From: Schizophyllum amplum
Lineage: Eukaryota > Basidiomycota > Agaricomycetes > Agaricales > Schizophyllaceae
Reading direction: 5' to 3'
DNA length: 64,000 bases
Assembly: GCA_007026445.1 (NCBI GenBank)
Contig: VDMD01000026.1
Span: forward strand, 1-64,000
Numbering within the stretch: the first letter of the stretch is position 1; each line of letters starts with the position of its first letter. Positions 1-11,578 of the stretch are shown here, piece after piece. The position numbers and the translations under genes were made by a program. The notes beneath the pieces were generated by a model. It saw only the letters and a program-made list of their open reading frames with translations. It made no database searches and was not told the origin of the DNA.

Positions 1-466
1 AGGAAGGCTCTTAGGGGCAGACGACGACGAACGATATTGTGGTGCGTCGGATGCAGCATGGGATCCACGCTATCGTCGTCCAACATCATCTTGATGTTCT
101 CGCGACCGAAGCCGAACTCATCTAATCGGAATCCATACACGGTCAGCGTATGAATATCCCCCACTCCCCGCTTCATGTCACACACCGATCAGCAGCTTCC
201 GCATGAGCCTTACGTCCGAGTGGTGTGTTCTGCAGCTGACGATTCGGCTCCCACGTCCCATACCTCACGCCGATGAGCAGGGCGCGCTTGGTTGGCCCTT
301 GACGTCTGCGAGAGGCGACGAGGCGCTTGAGGAGGCGGATGATGTGGATGCCGGCGACGAGCTTGCGCGCTGTGCGGGGAAGCGCCTGTAGTGTGCGGGG
401 GAGCGCCTGAACGGCGCGTCGGATTACTCTTTCACCATCTTGCAAATTCTTAGCCGAAGGTGGCAT
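1..466 (-). CDS. Metacaspase-like caspase-domain protein (peptidase C14), 5' part, runs off the left edge
   Basis: Two exons are visible on the minus strand. Exon 1 is 466-184, starting at the ATG at 466, and encodes a basic N-terminal stretch followed by KRALLIGVRYGTWEP, the first beta strand of fungal caspase-like domains. A 62-bp intron (183-122, GTGTGA...TTAG) joins in phase to exon 2, which continues as EFGFGRENIKMMLDDD and then a D-P-M-x-x-P-T-x-x-N-I stretch. That order (ALLIG, Y-x-F-x-x-E-N-I, LLDD, P-T-x-x-N-I) is what fungal metacaspases show before the catalytic His and Cys, which would lie beyond position 1 and cannot be checked. Family members are cysteine proteases cleaving after Arg or Lys and are linked to stress and cell death. 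The family call is inferred from motifs. Confidence 0.72.
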
Positions 467-878
467 TTGGGGGAGAGGTAAGACACGAAGGGGGCCTTAT
501 ATCTCCTGTGCAGTCCCCCTCGGTCAATGCTGTGGTGCATGGTGACTCGAGCTGTGCAGTGAACGTGTACAGCCGAGAGCACAGCTCCGTTGCGTGACAC
601 GGTGATGCGTGAGCTCCTTTGACACGTGCAAGCGTCACGGACCGGCTTATCACGCAGTGGGATTCACAGCGAAAAGAGAATGAATTCGAGCTCATCTAGC
701 AGCGGTCACGGTCGTCGCATTTCAGTGCTTGAAGCGCGAGCAAACGTATACAACAAACGATCGACGATACAGCACACAAAACGTTGGGTAAAAGTAGCTA
801 CTTATAAATACAGTCAAGCCCACCCGAATAAATATTCTCGTCGGTGCCGATCTTCGACGATCGACCTAGGCTGAACCC
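467..878. other. Intergenic region between two minus-strand genes
   Basis: This stretch holds the promoter side of the metacaspase-like gene and the 3' side of the LPMO-like gene. I see no coding potential with fungal codon use or splice structure, and no repeat. A short AT-rich stretch near 785-835 lies just beyond the LPMO-like stop and could be its 3' end region. Confidence 0.5.
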
Positions 879-1822
879 TTACAGGAAGCGCTCACCCTGA
901 CGACGCCTGTGCGTGCGCTTCGCGCCGACAGTCGCACCAACAGAGGCAGAGGCCGTCGCGCTGACACCACTCGACGCCGATCCCGATGTAGCAGTACCGC
1001 TGCCGCCGCAGTCGCCCTCCGGCGCGCCGATCGCGGTGTCCGCATCTGCGCGCTCGACCTGTGTGCCCGGGTTCGGGTAGTCGACGTCGACTCCCTCGGC
1101 GATGGTGCAAGTGTTGATACCGCTGAGCTGCGCGACGAGCACGTCGGGGTACGTGCTGAGGCCGGCGCCGCCGCCCTCGATGGTGATGATGGCGCTGGTG
1201 GTGCGGGGTCAGCAACGCGCGTCATATGAGAGTTCGTAGGATACATGAGCTGGAAAAAGTCTGCAAATGCACTCACCAGTTCATGTAGAACTCGCGGTTC
1301 CCGACCCGGTTGTTCCACGTCCAGGCGAAGATCGCCTCCCCGGTTGCCACGTCCGTCGGTACGTCGACGGTCATGTTGAGCGGACCCGTGCTCGCGGGGC
1401 AGTTGCCGATGAACGACTTGATCACCTTGAACGACGCGCCCTCGTCCTCGGAGATGGAGAACTGGCACGAACCCCCCTCGTGGATCGCGCTTCCCGCAAG
1501 CCTGAGGAAAGAAGGCGTCAGCGTCCAACTTCGAGGTAGTAAACAGCTCAAGTACGAGCCAATGAGACGCAACGTACGTGATCGACTGCGTCGAGCCAGC
1601 GGTCCACGTCGCGACGGATTCCTTGCCCTCGGTATCGGCGAGGTACCCCTTGCAGGGGTAGTTCGAGCCGTCGGCGGCGAGCGGGCTCGTGAGCGAGTAG
1701 TCGATGAGAGACTCGGGCGTGTTCGGGTTGTTCTTCGAGCGCAGGGGCGGCGGATTGGTGATCTCCATGTGCGCCGCGGCTGACGCGACGAGCGCGACAA
1801 AGAACGCGATGGTGGTCTTCAT
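879..1822 (-). CDS. Secreted LPMO-like protein with N-terminal copper histidine
   Basis: Three exons: 1822-1578, 1501-1277 and 1194-879, 261 aa in frame throughout. A signal peptide (MKTTIAFFVALVASAAA) should be cut just before His, giving a mature N terminus HMEITNPPPL, the free N-terminal His that lytic polysaccharide monooxygenases use to bind copper. A second candidate ligand lies in AIHEGGSCQ. The core continues with FKVIKS, then FAWTWNNRVGNREFYMN and CAIITIEGGG, a pattern seen in a common group of fungal LPMO-like proteins. The C-terminal 40 residues are Ser/Ala/Gly-rich and end with a basic stretch; no GPI-type hydrophobic tail is seen. Such proteins act outside the cell on polysaccharide, but the CAZy family and substrate are not clear from sequence. 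A TATA-like CATATAAG lies roughly 110 bp upstream, near 1940. Confidence 0.82.
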
Positions 1823-1829
1823 GATAGAT

Positions 1830-4030
1830 GCGGGTCAAAGAGTGTCGAGGAAGGAGCGCGAAGGCCGAAGTCGTGCGCGAGGTCGCCGGCTCGTGGGGGG
1901 AGATGGTGCTCTGCGAGGTCAAACAGAGGTCAGAGGTCTTATATGCCTCAGCTGCGAACGTCTATCAGACGGGAGTCGCTGTTAGGTGGGATGCAGGGTA
2001 TGAGCCACACGCGAGCGAGATCAGACAGACGTGCGTCCTCACCGAAGAGGGTCCACCTGCGCATTGACCAAGACTGCGCGCGGTGGCGGCGTTGCGTGAG
2101 GCGTCGAAGGACGAGTGCGGGCCACCTGCGCCGCACGTAGACTGCGTGTTTCGTTCATTGAGCGTGCATATGCAAGCTAGATAGAAGTGCAGAGACCCCT
2201 CGGCCGAAGTGAGCGTCCGGTAGAACGGCGGCATGCAGCGACCACTGCGAGCCCGTCTCCGCTTACCTTCCTATACGAAATCGTACTTGTCCTCACGAAA
2301 GGAAGGGCAGTTTCGAATAGACTTGGGCGGATCTTATCGACGCGCCGGTACCAACTTCAAGGCGGGTGCGGCCGCATATGAGCGCAGCATGTGCGATCCT
2401 CGTCATTGACAAGGTTATCCTCGTGATTGACAAGCCATCCTTGACGCTGCGGCACGCCGTGACTTGGATGTCGAAGTTGAAGAGCTTTGGAGGATGGTCG
2501 TACAGGCGAAGGAGGACGGTCGTGCAGGCAGAGCTCGGAGGGTCCTATCTGATTGTCCATCAAGGAAGTTCTCATGCATGAGTTGACGACGACGAAGGTG
2601 CGCAGGTGTCCGACAAAGGAGGGATGCAGGTTAACAGCAAAGTTAAAGGAGGGTCGCATATCGACAATAATAAAGGGCGCTGTGTAAAATGACGAGCAGA
2701 GAATGCGGGACAATGAGGAGGATAGGGGGGGGACGAGGAGGGCGCGTTGACTTGACGGCGAAGATGAATCAGAGGAGACAAGGAGATGGAGGCGAACGAC
2801 GAGAGAAGGGGGAGGCCCAGGGTACGAGGAGGGCACGGGGAGGAAACCAAGTGGGAGAGGAGGAGAGGAGAAAGGCAGAAACGAGTGACGCACTGAATAC
2901 AGTGACAAAGATAGCCATGCCCACCACCATCAGTAATCTGACCCGCCACGACTCATGAGTAGTCATATCCGCCACGATGAATAGCCATATCCGCCACGAC
3001 GAGTAGCCGCACAGGCCACAACGCGTAATCACTCCCGTCACGGCGAGTGCGTAGGTGGTGACCGGGGCAGACAAAAAATAACAGACGAGGGTTGAACAGC
3101 TGTGCCATCAGAACGGCCGGGTGCAGCAGGCGGCGACGTCCAGGAGATCGCCGCTGGGTGCGGCACGCTAGGCGGATAGGCCATCGTCGTTGCCGGAGTA
3201 CAGGTCGTCGTCGCCGAAGTACACGTCGTGGTCACGACTGAAGAGAAGAGATCGTAGTCACGCCTGAAGAGAAGAAACCGTTGTCGCGTCCAAAGAGAAG
3301 CGGCCAACCGTGCGCACTCAACAGCATCCTGAGAACAAAGGCATGTTCTCGGCACGCCGTACAGCCACACATACATCTCGCTAAAGACAAGGGTTGAGAA
3401 CGGCGTCATCGCATTAACAAGAAGACGAATACAAGCTGCTCACTTGAGATGGACGTGATGATATCCAGCTTCGAGAGACGCGCTGGGCCAAGGACGGAAG
3501 CTCCCAGCCTATGAGCCATCTCTAGAGAGGGCGGCTGTGGGAAACAACATCCTAAGACGCTCACGCCGGATCAGACGAGGACACGAGACGAAACTATACG
3601 GCGCGGGCGATGACTACATCATCATCTCGTACACTGAATGTCGGGCAGAACAGAGCGAAGATAAACTTTTCATTGGCAAGGGCGAAGAACCTAGCTAGGT
3701 GACAGCTTACCGAGGTGACAGCTTACCGAGACGACAGCCTAGCTGAATGTCAATAGGCATAGCCTAAGTACTGAGTACACATGTCAGCGATCAATAGCGT
3801 AAGACGCAAAGCGGCAAGCGCACCTTAATCTCATTGCCGATTGTAGTATCTTGGGGACGTGCAGCACTACGAACGATGAATAGTCGCATGCAGTGCCGCA
3901 AAGCGCCCCAAAGTCGACTGCCGCAGCTACTTCGTGACAATGTGTAGGTCGCACGAGGCGAACGAATAAGCCTCTCGGCTCCCAAACATCCACGCCTCTC
4001 AAATTCGAATCGTCGGAATTATCCAAGCAA
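1830..4030. other. Long stretch without a recognisable gene
   Basis: Short overlapping ORFs occur in all frames, but none shows domain motifs, a convincing splice structure or a match to another part of the window. Short direct repeats are seen near 2945-3010 (units around catatccgccacgac) and 3700-3735 (gtgacagcttaccgag twice). I see no transposase or RNA gene. Confidence 0.5.
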
Positions 4031-4038
4031 CATTGGCA

Positions 4039-5449
4039 TCACGTGACCTTGGCGACGGCTCGTGCACTGCAAGGTGTTGGCCGTGCGGCTGTCGATACAG
4101 GCGGCAGTGAAGGGTACAAGGAGTTGGAGGGGATGGGAGGGGAGCTTCTGGATATGGGTGCGCGGGGAGGGAGGTCTTGGAGAAGGGCTGCCGACATGGT
4201 GAAGGGAAACCAACATGACGAAGGGAAGCCAAGGAGGGCCGGGCGAGTCATGGCCGGCGTCGACGTCAATGGCGACAAGGGTACGACAATTTGGTCGCAT
4301 GCGCTTAGCCACGAAGCATGAGCCTGTGGAGCATCATGAGCAAGAATACAGCGATGAGAATGATAGAAACGCACAGGGTGAGTTCGATCGTTGGTCCGAA
4401 GAGCTTGCCTGCTCGGAACCAGCATCCTCCCCGCCTGGTTCAGGTGCCCAGACGCGCATGGTTCCTTCTCCCCACATATCCGGTCAAGCTTCAGTCAGCA
4501 TACGACTTGAAGGAGAAGGCGTCAGGCGGGAGTGGAGAGCGCGATAGAGGGAGGAGCTTGCTCACCAATGGCAATGCGCAGGATAGAATATACATCCGCG
4601 CTCGTAGAACATGCGCCTGTACCTGGTCGCCTACATGCCACAGCCACCCAGAGGTCGTGGCCTTGAACAATGCTAAGGCGGCGACAAAGACGGTTCCAAC
4701 GAGCACACCGAGCGCGCGAGCGAAACTGCGCAGCACGTCAACAGTATTTGCGAAGGGGCCCGGCATAGTAAACTCACGACTCCTGAAGAAAGCGTAAGAT
4801 GGCTGCGCACTTTTCAGCCGCGCGGTCCTCCTCCTCGCATGCTCCAGATTATCCCTGCTCCGAAGGCGAAAGCACGACCGGCGACGAAGGTCTTATTGAA
4901 GATGATTGGGAGGTCTTCACGGCGGACGAGCAGCGTTGATTGAGCGTGAGGTGTAGTCGATCCCAGCTGAGGACGCGCGTTTGTTGCGCTTGAAGATCCG
5001 GTCGAAGGCGCGGCAGGGAGGTTGATCGCGGACGCGCGATCGTCACTGCTTTAAAAACCTCGCAGGGAGATGAGGACGTCCGACCACGCGGCCAGAGCAA
5101 GATGTACTACGAAAAACAGGTCAGCTCAAGCAGTCCGCGGTATAGTGGATGTACCTAATCCCATCGCCGTACATAATGTTATGTTGCTTGACGCTTTCCC
5201 CTGCGCCCGCGAGATGCTGAGCCCCGCCCACGCATCTTCTAAGCACCTCGTTGGAGGAAGTCTATCACAGTCGACGAGCGCATAGATATTTCCCAAAGTA
5301 CTGGGGTGCGTGTACGTTGACGCGCCCAGCGTCACCGAAGGGAACGAGGCGATCTCTGCAAGGGCTGGGAGTAGCGCAATGCAAGCTATGTTAGCCGTGT
5401 AGATTTTCGGTCGCTCGAGCAAAGAAGGGAGCAATCGAGCAGCAGGCAT
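4039..5449 (-). pseudogene. P-family gene remnant (P0)
   Basis: Not a recognised protein. Two landmarks tie it to the dispersed gene family called P here. An intron-like segment near 5160-5110 ends TTGAGCTGACCTGTTTTTCGTAG, close to introns near 13,010, 27,400 and 37,880. A second intron near 4380-4330 (GTGCGTTTC...CTCCACAG) precedes the segment containing HIQKLPSHPLQL, which has relatives near 11,950, 39,930, 42,270, 54,860 and 62,420. Between them lies an ORF at 4766-4491 with a hydrophobic stretch (ALGVLVGTVFVAALALF), read from an ATG and ending at a GTGAGC donor. No continuous protein can be built, so this is a broken copy or an unrecognised spliced gene. Confidence 0.35.
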
Positions 5450-6184
5450 CGTCGAGGATGTGATTCATGTGAAGAACGGCGCCGCGGGCAAGCGGCGATC
5501 ACTCTGCCGCTTAGACCATCATGCGGCCCGGATTCCCCGCAGTAGCCGGCGCTTGTTGTCTTCCGCCACCCTCAACTTCTGTTTCTGCGCCATTTCTCGT
5601 TGCATCCTCTTGTCGATGCTGCCCTGGCTCGAACTATACATAACACATTCTCTTCAACTCCCCATCTCAAGCACGATAATACCCGCGTCTGAATACAAGA
5701 GCCATCACTGACGCGCACGTCAGGCTGCGAGTCATTCCAGGTTGTCCTTACATCTCCAGCTAGGATCTTCAATAAGACCTGGCATCCATTGTTCGTCAGA
5801 CACTGCATCTATTTCTCTAGTACGGAACGCGAGGCGAGTCGCTACTGCGCATAGTATGAAGAATTGGACATCCAAATGCTCGAGCTATCTCCTCCACGCT
5901 GTATCCTATAGGCGACAAGATCGAGGCGCGCCCACCGCTCTGCCTGTACATTTGTCGCTGACTTTCACCCCCACAGACCGGCGCCTGCATGGCAAGATAT
6001 TTAGACAGTTCGCTACAGCCTGCAATCAATATTTTTTTGCCTGAACTGTCCAGTCCACAATCAATCGCGCGCGCGCATCATCCAGCGGTACGTTCTCGTC
6101 ATGTACATTGTACTCGAGGTGCTTATCTCGCGCTCCATGTAGCCAGCATTGCTCTCGACCCCATTGCTTTAAGCGCCCTCATAA

Positions 6185-6249
6185 GTAAGCAGTCTCTACG
6201 TATCTTGATCGTGATGATGATAGCTGTACTGACCGCCCTATTTCCAGTG
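6185..6249 (+). other. Probable 5' UTR intron of NLR1
   Basis: GTAAGC begins here and CTGACCGCCCTATTTCCAG ends it, a normal basidiomycete intron with branch point and acceptor. The same 3' end is preserved upstream of NLR2 (reverse complement near 48,075). The intron lies just before a conserved short upstream ORF. Confidence 0.45.
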
Positions 6250-6255
6250 AATCCG

Positions 6256-6402
6256 ATGCTATGCGGGGCTGTGGAATCGCCGACGGCACGCGGAGAACAT
6301 GCCGTTGACGGCGTACTGCTGTTGAGCAAGCGCAGTCGTCTCCTTGCCTCCCACCACCATTGCGGCCTCTACGTACGCGACGGTGATGCACTCTCCGCCT
6401 GA
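6256..6402 (+). CDS. Conserved upstream ORF overlapping the NLR1 start
   Basis: A 48-codon ORF beginning MLCGAVE follows the putative 5' intron and ends 14 bases beyond the NLR1 ATG in another frame. The paralogous leader of NLR2 (ATG at 48,062, minus strand) encodes a similar start, with MLCGAVE, GVLLLS and RSRLLAS shared. It could act as a translation-limiting uORF, or could be part of an alternative first exon. It could also be leftover similarity between recent duplicates, so the coding call is weak. Confidence 0.35.
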   Translation: MLCGAVESPTARGEHAVDGVLLLSKRSRLLASHHHCGLYVRDGDALSA

Positions 6403-9400
6403 ACCGTCGTCTTTGACTGGCACATCGACCTCCGGCATGTCGACGTCTGGTGCGCTTCACGCGTCGCCAGCCACGTCGATACAGCCTGTGCCAGCTTCAC
6501 CCCAGGCTTCGACGCCAGCCTCCCCTCTTGCAGGCCTATGGAAGGATGCCGTCGAGCGGTACGAGAAAACCACTGGGGTCGATCTCGCCGCGTACAAGGC
6601 CTTCGACTCGGAGGACGCCATCGGCAAGCACGTCCAACAGCACGAGTCCGATTTCACAAAATTCCGCGCGGACGGCCCACAGGAACTACGGTCCAAGATC
6701 AAGCCGATCGCCGCGACCGTGCAGACGCTCTGCGGCGTCTTCGGGGAGGCGGTCACCATGGTGCGTGCTTGGCATAGGACAGCTGGAAGGTGACGCTAAG
6801 GCATGCGCTGCAGCCGTACTCACCTGTGAAGGCGGTCTTTGCGGCCATCGGCGTGATTATTCAGGTCAAATCGCAACTCTCAGGCAGTATATGGTACGCT
6901 GACCCTGAAGTAGGCATCAAGGAAGATCAGCGAGGACTTTGACGCCGTCGTGGACGCGTTCGATACCATGGAGCACCACCTCCGCATCATCAAGCCCATC
7001 GCCGCTGTCGATATGCACGACGCACTGAAGGAAGCCTCCGTGAAGCTCCTCGGGCAGATCCTCGTCGTTCTTGGCGTGATCACGAACCTGCAGAAGAACA
7101 ACCGCCTCAGTGAGCCATCGTGTCGAGCGCTCTGTTGCACGGCTGACGCCTATCTGCAGAGCTCTGGCTGAAGAAGCTTTGCCAGTCGAAGGATGTGCCG
7201 TCGGCGCTAGACGAGCTGGGACGGCTCGCGACGAATCACCACCAGACGATGTCCGCTGTGACGCTGCACGCAGTTAATAGAACGTTGACAATGCTCGAGA
7301 ACAGTCGCGACTGTACGTTCTTCCTTCATGCCTTACCGACCTTCGTTGATGACCGCACTTCAGGGCATGATCAGGACCAGAACTTCACGCGAAGGTGCCT
7401 CGGGCAGATATCGGATATCGCGCGAGAGAGTCACGGTGAGGCTGTCTTCGCGTTCACGCCTCTGACGTGCGTGCTGATCGAGCTCAGCGCTGCTTGGACA
7501 GACAATGTCTTCGTTGGCAGATCTTACCGCGAGTCGGAGTATTCTAGAAGGTATTCAAGCGACGCTTCTGCGCATGACAGATGAGTCGATGAAGGACAAG
7601 AGTCAGTTCTTCCGCCCAGATGCCGTGGATATTGCCCGACTGACCGCCAGTCCAGGGAGCGGCGATGTCGACAAGATCTGCCAATGGCTGCGATATCCAG
7701 ACTGCTCGGTCAAGCTAAATAGCGTCATGTCCTCTCGCGTCCCTGGCACCGGCTCTTGGTTCCTCGACGGAAACGACTTTGGCTCTTTTATATCAGGCGA
7801 TGTGCGTGTTCTCTGGCTGCACGGCCAAGGTGAGGAAAAATTGCGACTGCATATCCATTATACTGACATGCCCTAGCTGGATCTGGAAAGAGTACCATGA
7901 TGTGAGTACATGCCTTCTTTGCTTGACCATCCTCTCATGCTTCTTATACCTCTGCAGGGCCGCCGCCATACGCGAGCTGCAGGCACACTGTGCTTCGTCT
8001 ATTGGCAGTTGCATAACCCTCACCCATCTATTCGACCTTACGAACGGCGCGCAAAAACAAGACGTCCGAGCACTGCTATCCTCTCTGCTCTGCCAGCTGG
8101 CGTACCACCGCGATAACGCGCGTGAGGAATTGCTCGAGGTCCGCGACCGGCACATGGACGGGCACACCCAGCCGTCACTTGAGAAGATGCAGCACCATCT
8201 GTGGCGGCTCGTTTGCCGTTCACCACGCCTGTTCGTCGTTGTCGATGCACTGGATGAGGCCCACATCGACGATCTCGTACCTCTCCTGAGGGCGCTGCGC
8301 GCGTACTCCAATATTTCGCTTCTTATCTCTAGCCGTACGGAGGTACACCCTCGAATGGATCTCGTACACCTCTCCGACGTGCAGGTCTATATGACTGGAG
8401 ATCTCGTAAAGTGCGACATCGAGACCTTCTTGCACGTCGCCCTGGCCGATGGTGGCCCGTTGGCGCATATGAGCGCAGACTTTATTGAGCTGGTGCAGGA
8501 GAAGCTCGGTAATGGTTCAGCAGGAAAGTACGTGGTCAAAAGCTTGCGGGTTCTCTGTCTCGTATTTATCCTCTTGAAGCTTCCGATGGGCGTCGCTACA
8601 GGTCAAGGAACTCGCCTCGGTCGCAGGAATACCGGCGTTGATCAGCGAGGCGCTCGAAAACCTCTCGCCCACACTGGGAGACTTCTACGATCAGGTGCTC
8701 TCGAGGATACCCAAGGCGCGGTGCGAGGTCGTGCTCAGGCTGCTTTCCTGGCTTCTCTTCTCAAAGGGACGCCTCTCGAAGGCCGAATTCTCGGAGCTGC
8801 TGGCGTTCAGCTACCCGAAGTCACAAACTATGCCCATATTCGACCCCAAACTACGCCCATACTCGACGGACGATGTCATGCGCATCATCAGCTCGACCTT
8901 CGTCTCCTACGATGGTGACTGTGTCCGCCTTTCACATGCCTCTGCGCGGGATCACCTCCTCAACCTTCCCGCCACGTCGCCTTTCCACATCGATGCTCCC
9001 CGCGCAAAATGTCACATGACACGCATGTGCCTCGCATACCTCCTGCACGTCGGCGCCGACACCATCCCAGAATACCGCTCAGACTATCCGCTACATGAAC
9101 ATGTCGCCATAGAATGGCTTGAATATGCAGATGAGGGTCTTCAGCGGCAGAAGGACCTGGAACAAGACCTCATTGAGTTTGTCAAACTCAACAAAACAGC
9201 ACTCAGTGACGGGGTTTCTGTGCGAACCATCGAATACGCGATCATCCACCGCCATACTCGCGTTGTTCGTCTGCTGTACACACACCTGAAAATGGACGTG
9301 GATGCCTGGCTTAACGAGGGTGGGAGACCTCTACACTTCGCCATGATGAATCTCGACAATTTTGATGATCTTGACATTATCCATGCTCTCATTGATGCTG

Positions 9401-10563
9401 GTGTAGATGTTGATGATGACGGCCACGGACAGACCGCTCTTCATATGGCTTGTGCGGGGATACCCCGCGCCGTTGAGGTCCTTCTCAGAGCCGGCGCGAG
9501 TACGGGTATCCGCAATGAGCATGGGGAAACTGCTCTCTTCTTGGCTGTTGGTGCTGTATATCATGAGCTTTATTATGATGCTTGCACTACAACTTCCTCT
9601 CTACGTGTCCTTCCCAGCACTGAAATTGTACGTCTCCTCCTTGCAGCAGGCGCGGATACGAACGTTGTCGACAACACCGGGCACACTCTCCTCGGCCGTG
9701 CCGTGGGTCGCAGTCATCACTCGACAGATAATGTTGTTCTCCTTCTCGACGCGGGCGCAACTGTCAACGTACGCGACACCGATGGCCGCACTCCACTACA
9801 TATCGCCGTCGCTGGTAGCAGGGAGGACATGACTCGGCTACTGCTTGACGCAGGTGCAAATGTCAACATCCGCGACAAAGCTGGCCGGACTGCACTGCTC
9901 CTCGCAACCGCGTACGGCCATCAGGAGGTGACTCGACTGCTTCTTAATACTGGTGCAGCTGTTCACGTCCAAGATGTTGAGGGTAACACTGCACTGCACC
10001 TCTGTCACGCTCATTTTGTTGGCATATGCCGCCTTCTGCTCGACGCGGGCGCAGATGTCTATATGCGCAACAAAACTGGCATGGCTGCACTGTCTTGTCT
10101 CTCATACCGCTCTGAAACTCCTGCTTCACTCGAGGAAAGCTTTCGCCTTCTTCTCAAGGCTGGAGCAGACGTGAATACCCGTGACGACAACGGATGGACA
10201 CCCTTGCACCATACTGTTCACGCCACTTTCTATCTCTATCAATCTGACCCGCTCTCCCCAACCACGGGTGGGCAGGCCATGGTGCGTCTTCTCCTCGCAG
10301 CAGGCGCAGACCGACATACACGCGACAACTGTGGCAAGTCACCGCTCGACCTCGCGGAAGAAAGCATGGAATCAGTCGTTTATTCCTGGGACCGCCCAAG
10401 CATGGAAGAAGTCATTGGTCTCCTACGACAGCCAGCGCGCTCGGACACAGGCAGGTCTGATGGCATGGGCGAGGGTGCGACCGACGGAGACGAAGGGCAG
10501 GACGAAGAGGAGAACTCCGAGGAGCAGGGAACAACGGAGCCGGCAGGCGCGGACCAAGCCTGA
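6386..10563 (+). CDS. Goodbye-NACHT-ankyrin STAND (NLR-like) protein, copy 1
   Basis: Nine exons: 6386-6760, 6814-6864, 6914-7109, 7160-7312, 7364-7435, 7521-7829, 7877-7901, 7958-8527 and 8580-10563, giving 1244 aa with consistent phases. After a Pro/Ser-rich start, residues about 40-280 match the fungal Goodbye-type STAND N-terminal domain (LWKDAVERYEKTTGVDL, then HHLRIIKPIAA). A GTGSWFL motif precedes the NACHT. The P-loop HGQAGSGKST is assembled across an intron near residue 385, Walker B is LFVVVDALDE near 485, and FRWASLQ follows at the start of the last exon. Ankyrin repeats (for example GADTNVVDNTGHTLLGRAV) fill residues about 820-1200, with an acidic Glu/Asp-rich tail. By family knowledge these are intracellular NTP-driven switches for non-self or stress recognition; ligand and output are unknown. 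A convergent P-family gene lies downstream. Confidence 0.88.
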
Positions 10564-11330
10564 GCACTTCACGGACGCGAGGTCGAATGAACTGAGGAAA
10601 GGTGAGTGAGCGAACACCAAGCTGCCCGTCCATATACTCACAGCGTTGAAAGACAATTGTCGAACAGGAGGGCAAAACGGACAACACGGACGATATCTGG
10701 GCAGGAGCTGAGCGCTGAGCGTGTAGGGCACTGGCCCACGGACGTGACGCACGAACTGCGGCAGCTCAGGTGGAGGACGGAAAGGATCTGGGCAAGGGCC
10801 CAATGGATTCAATTGGGATGCGGACACAGCGACAGCAATGTTTTGCAGAAATATGTAACTCGAACGGCAATGCCGACGAATCTCCCCCTAGAGTCTATCG
10901 TTCTGTTGCATTGAGTGAGCGCTTCGCAGCAAAACCAGCGATCGGATACCCAACATTGTGATGCGGACGCATATCGCCTCGAGCGCCAGGGTCGTTGGCA
11001 GTCCTCGAGCGTCAGTGTCGTCTGCAGTCTTCGATGGTAGTCGCCGTGAGAGAATATGCCGTGATTATCCCTGCCGCCGAGGTAATGGACATTCCAGAGG
11101 GCACGAGTTCCGACGGAGCAGCCGCGATGCCAACAGAACGTCCGTAGAACGAGGCGAGGTATCCGCACGATATGTTGGTTCGGCTGTGCGGCGTAGTCTC
11201 CCGCGGGCGGCAGCGAGCCAGTCAAAGGCGACCTCTCGTCATCGTCGTCAGCGACGAGACGCGAGCTCCCCATGGCGGCCCCAAGTTCGTCGATAGCGGC
11301 GGACCGCGTAGTCGTCAACAGCACTAGTCG
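10564..11330 (-). repeat. NLR-tail block, copy 1 (shared 3' flank of the NLR genes)
   Basis: Read on the minus strand, this block matches 43,190-43,920 (plus), and its part nearest the NLR also matches 62,690-62,960. Shared landmarks are a segment around tcgtcggcattg and ttacatatttctg, and a stretch that is close to gctcagcgctcagctcctcc in copy 2. One frame keeps a partly similar peptide (CGYLASFYGR here, CGCLATIYGR in copy 2), so a small gene or an exon of the convergent P gene may lie here. I cannot define start, stop or function. Confidence 0.5.
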
Positions 11331-11578
11331 TCGACAGCACTAGTCATTGGCAGCGCTACCTGTCATCGGGGAGTGATCAACCGATCCGCGACCGTCGTCT
11401 TCCATGGCGTCTGCGCGGAAGCGTCTCCTCCAACGTCCCCCATCCTCCGACATCCCCTATTCTCCGACATCCCCCATCCTCGTATTCCCATGCACGACCT
11501 CCCGGTTTGTCCGGTAGCGTACAATGACGAATGCCTTAGATTTTGTCTTCGCAGACTAGTGATGATTGGCAACCGCAC

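Noticed and set aside
866..1822. 318-aa single-exon reading of the LPMO-like gene
   Set aside because: Reading through the two introns destroys the conserved HEGGSCQ and FAWTW segments, which the spliced model restores.
4318..4400. Apparent transmembrane segment IELTLCVSIILIAVFLL on the minus strand
   Set aside because: It is the translation of an intron (GTGCGTTTC...CCACAG) that has relatives at the same place in other P copies.
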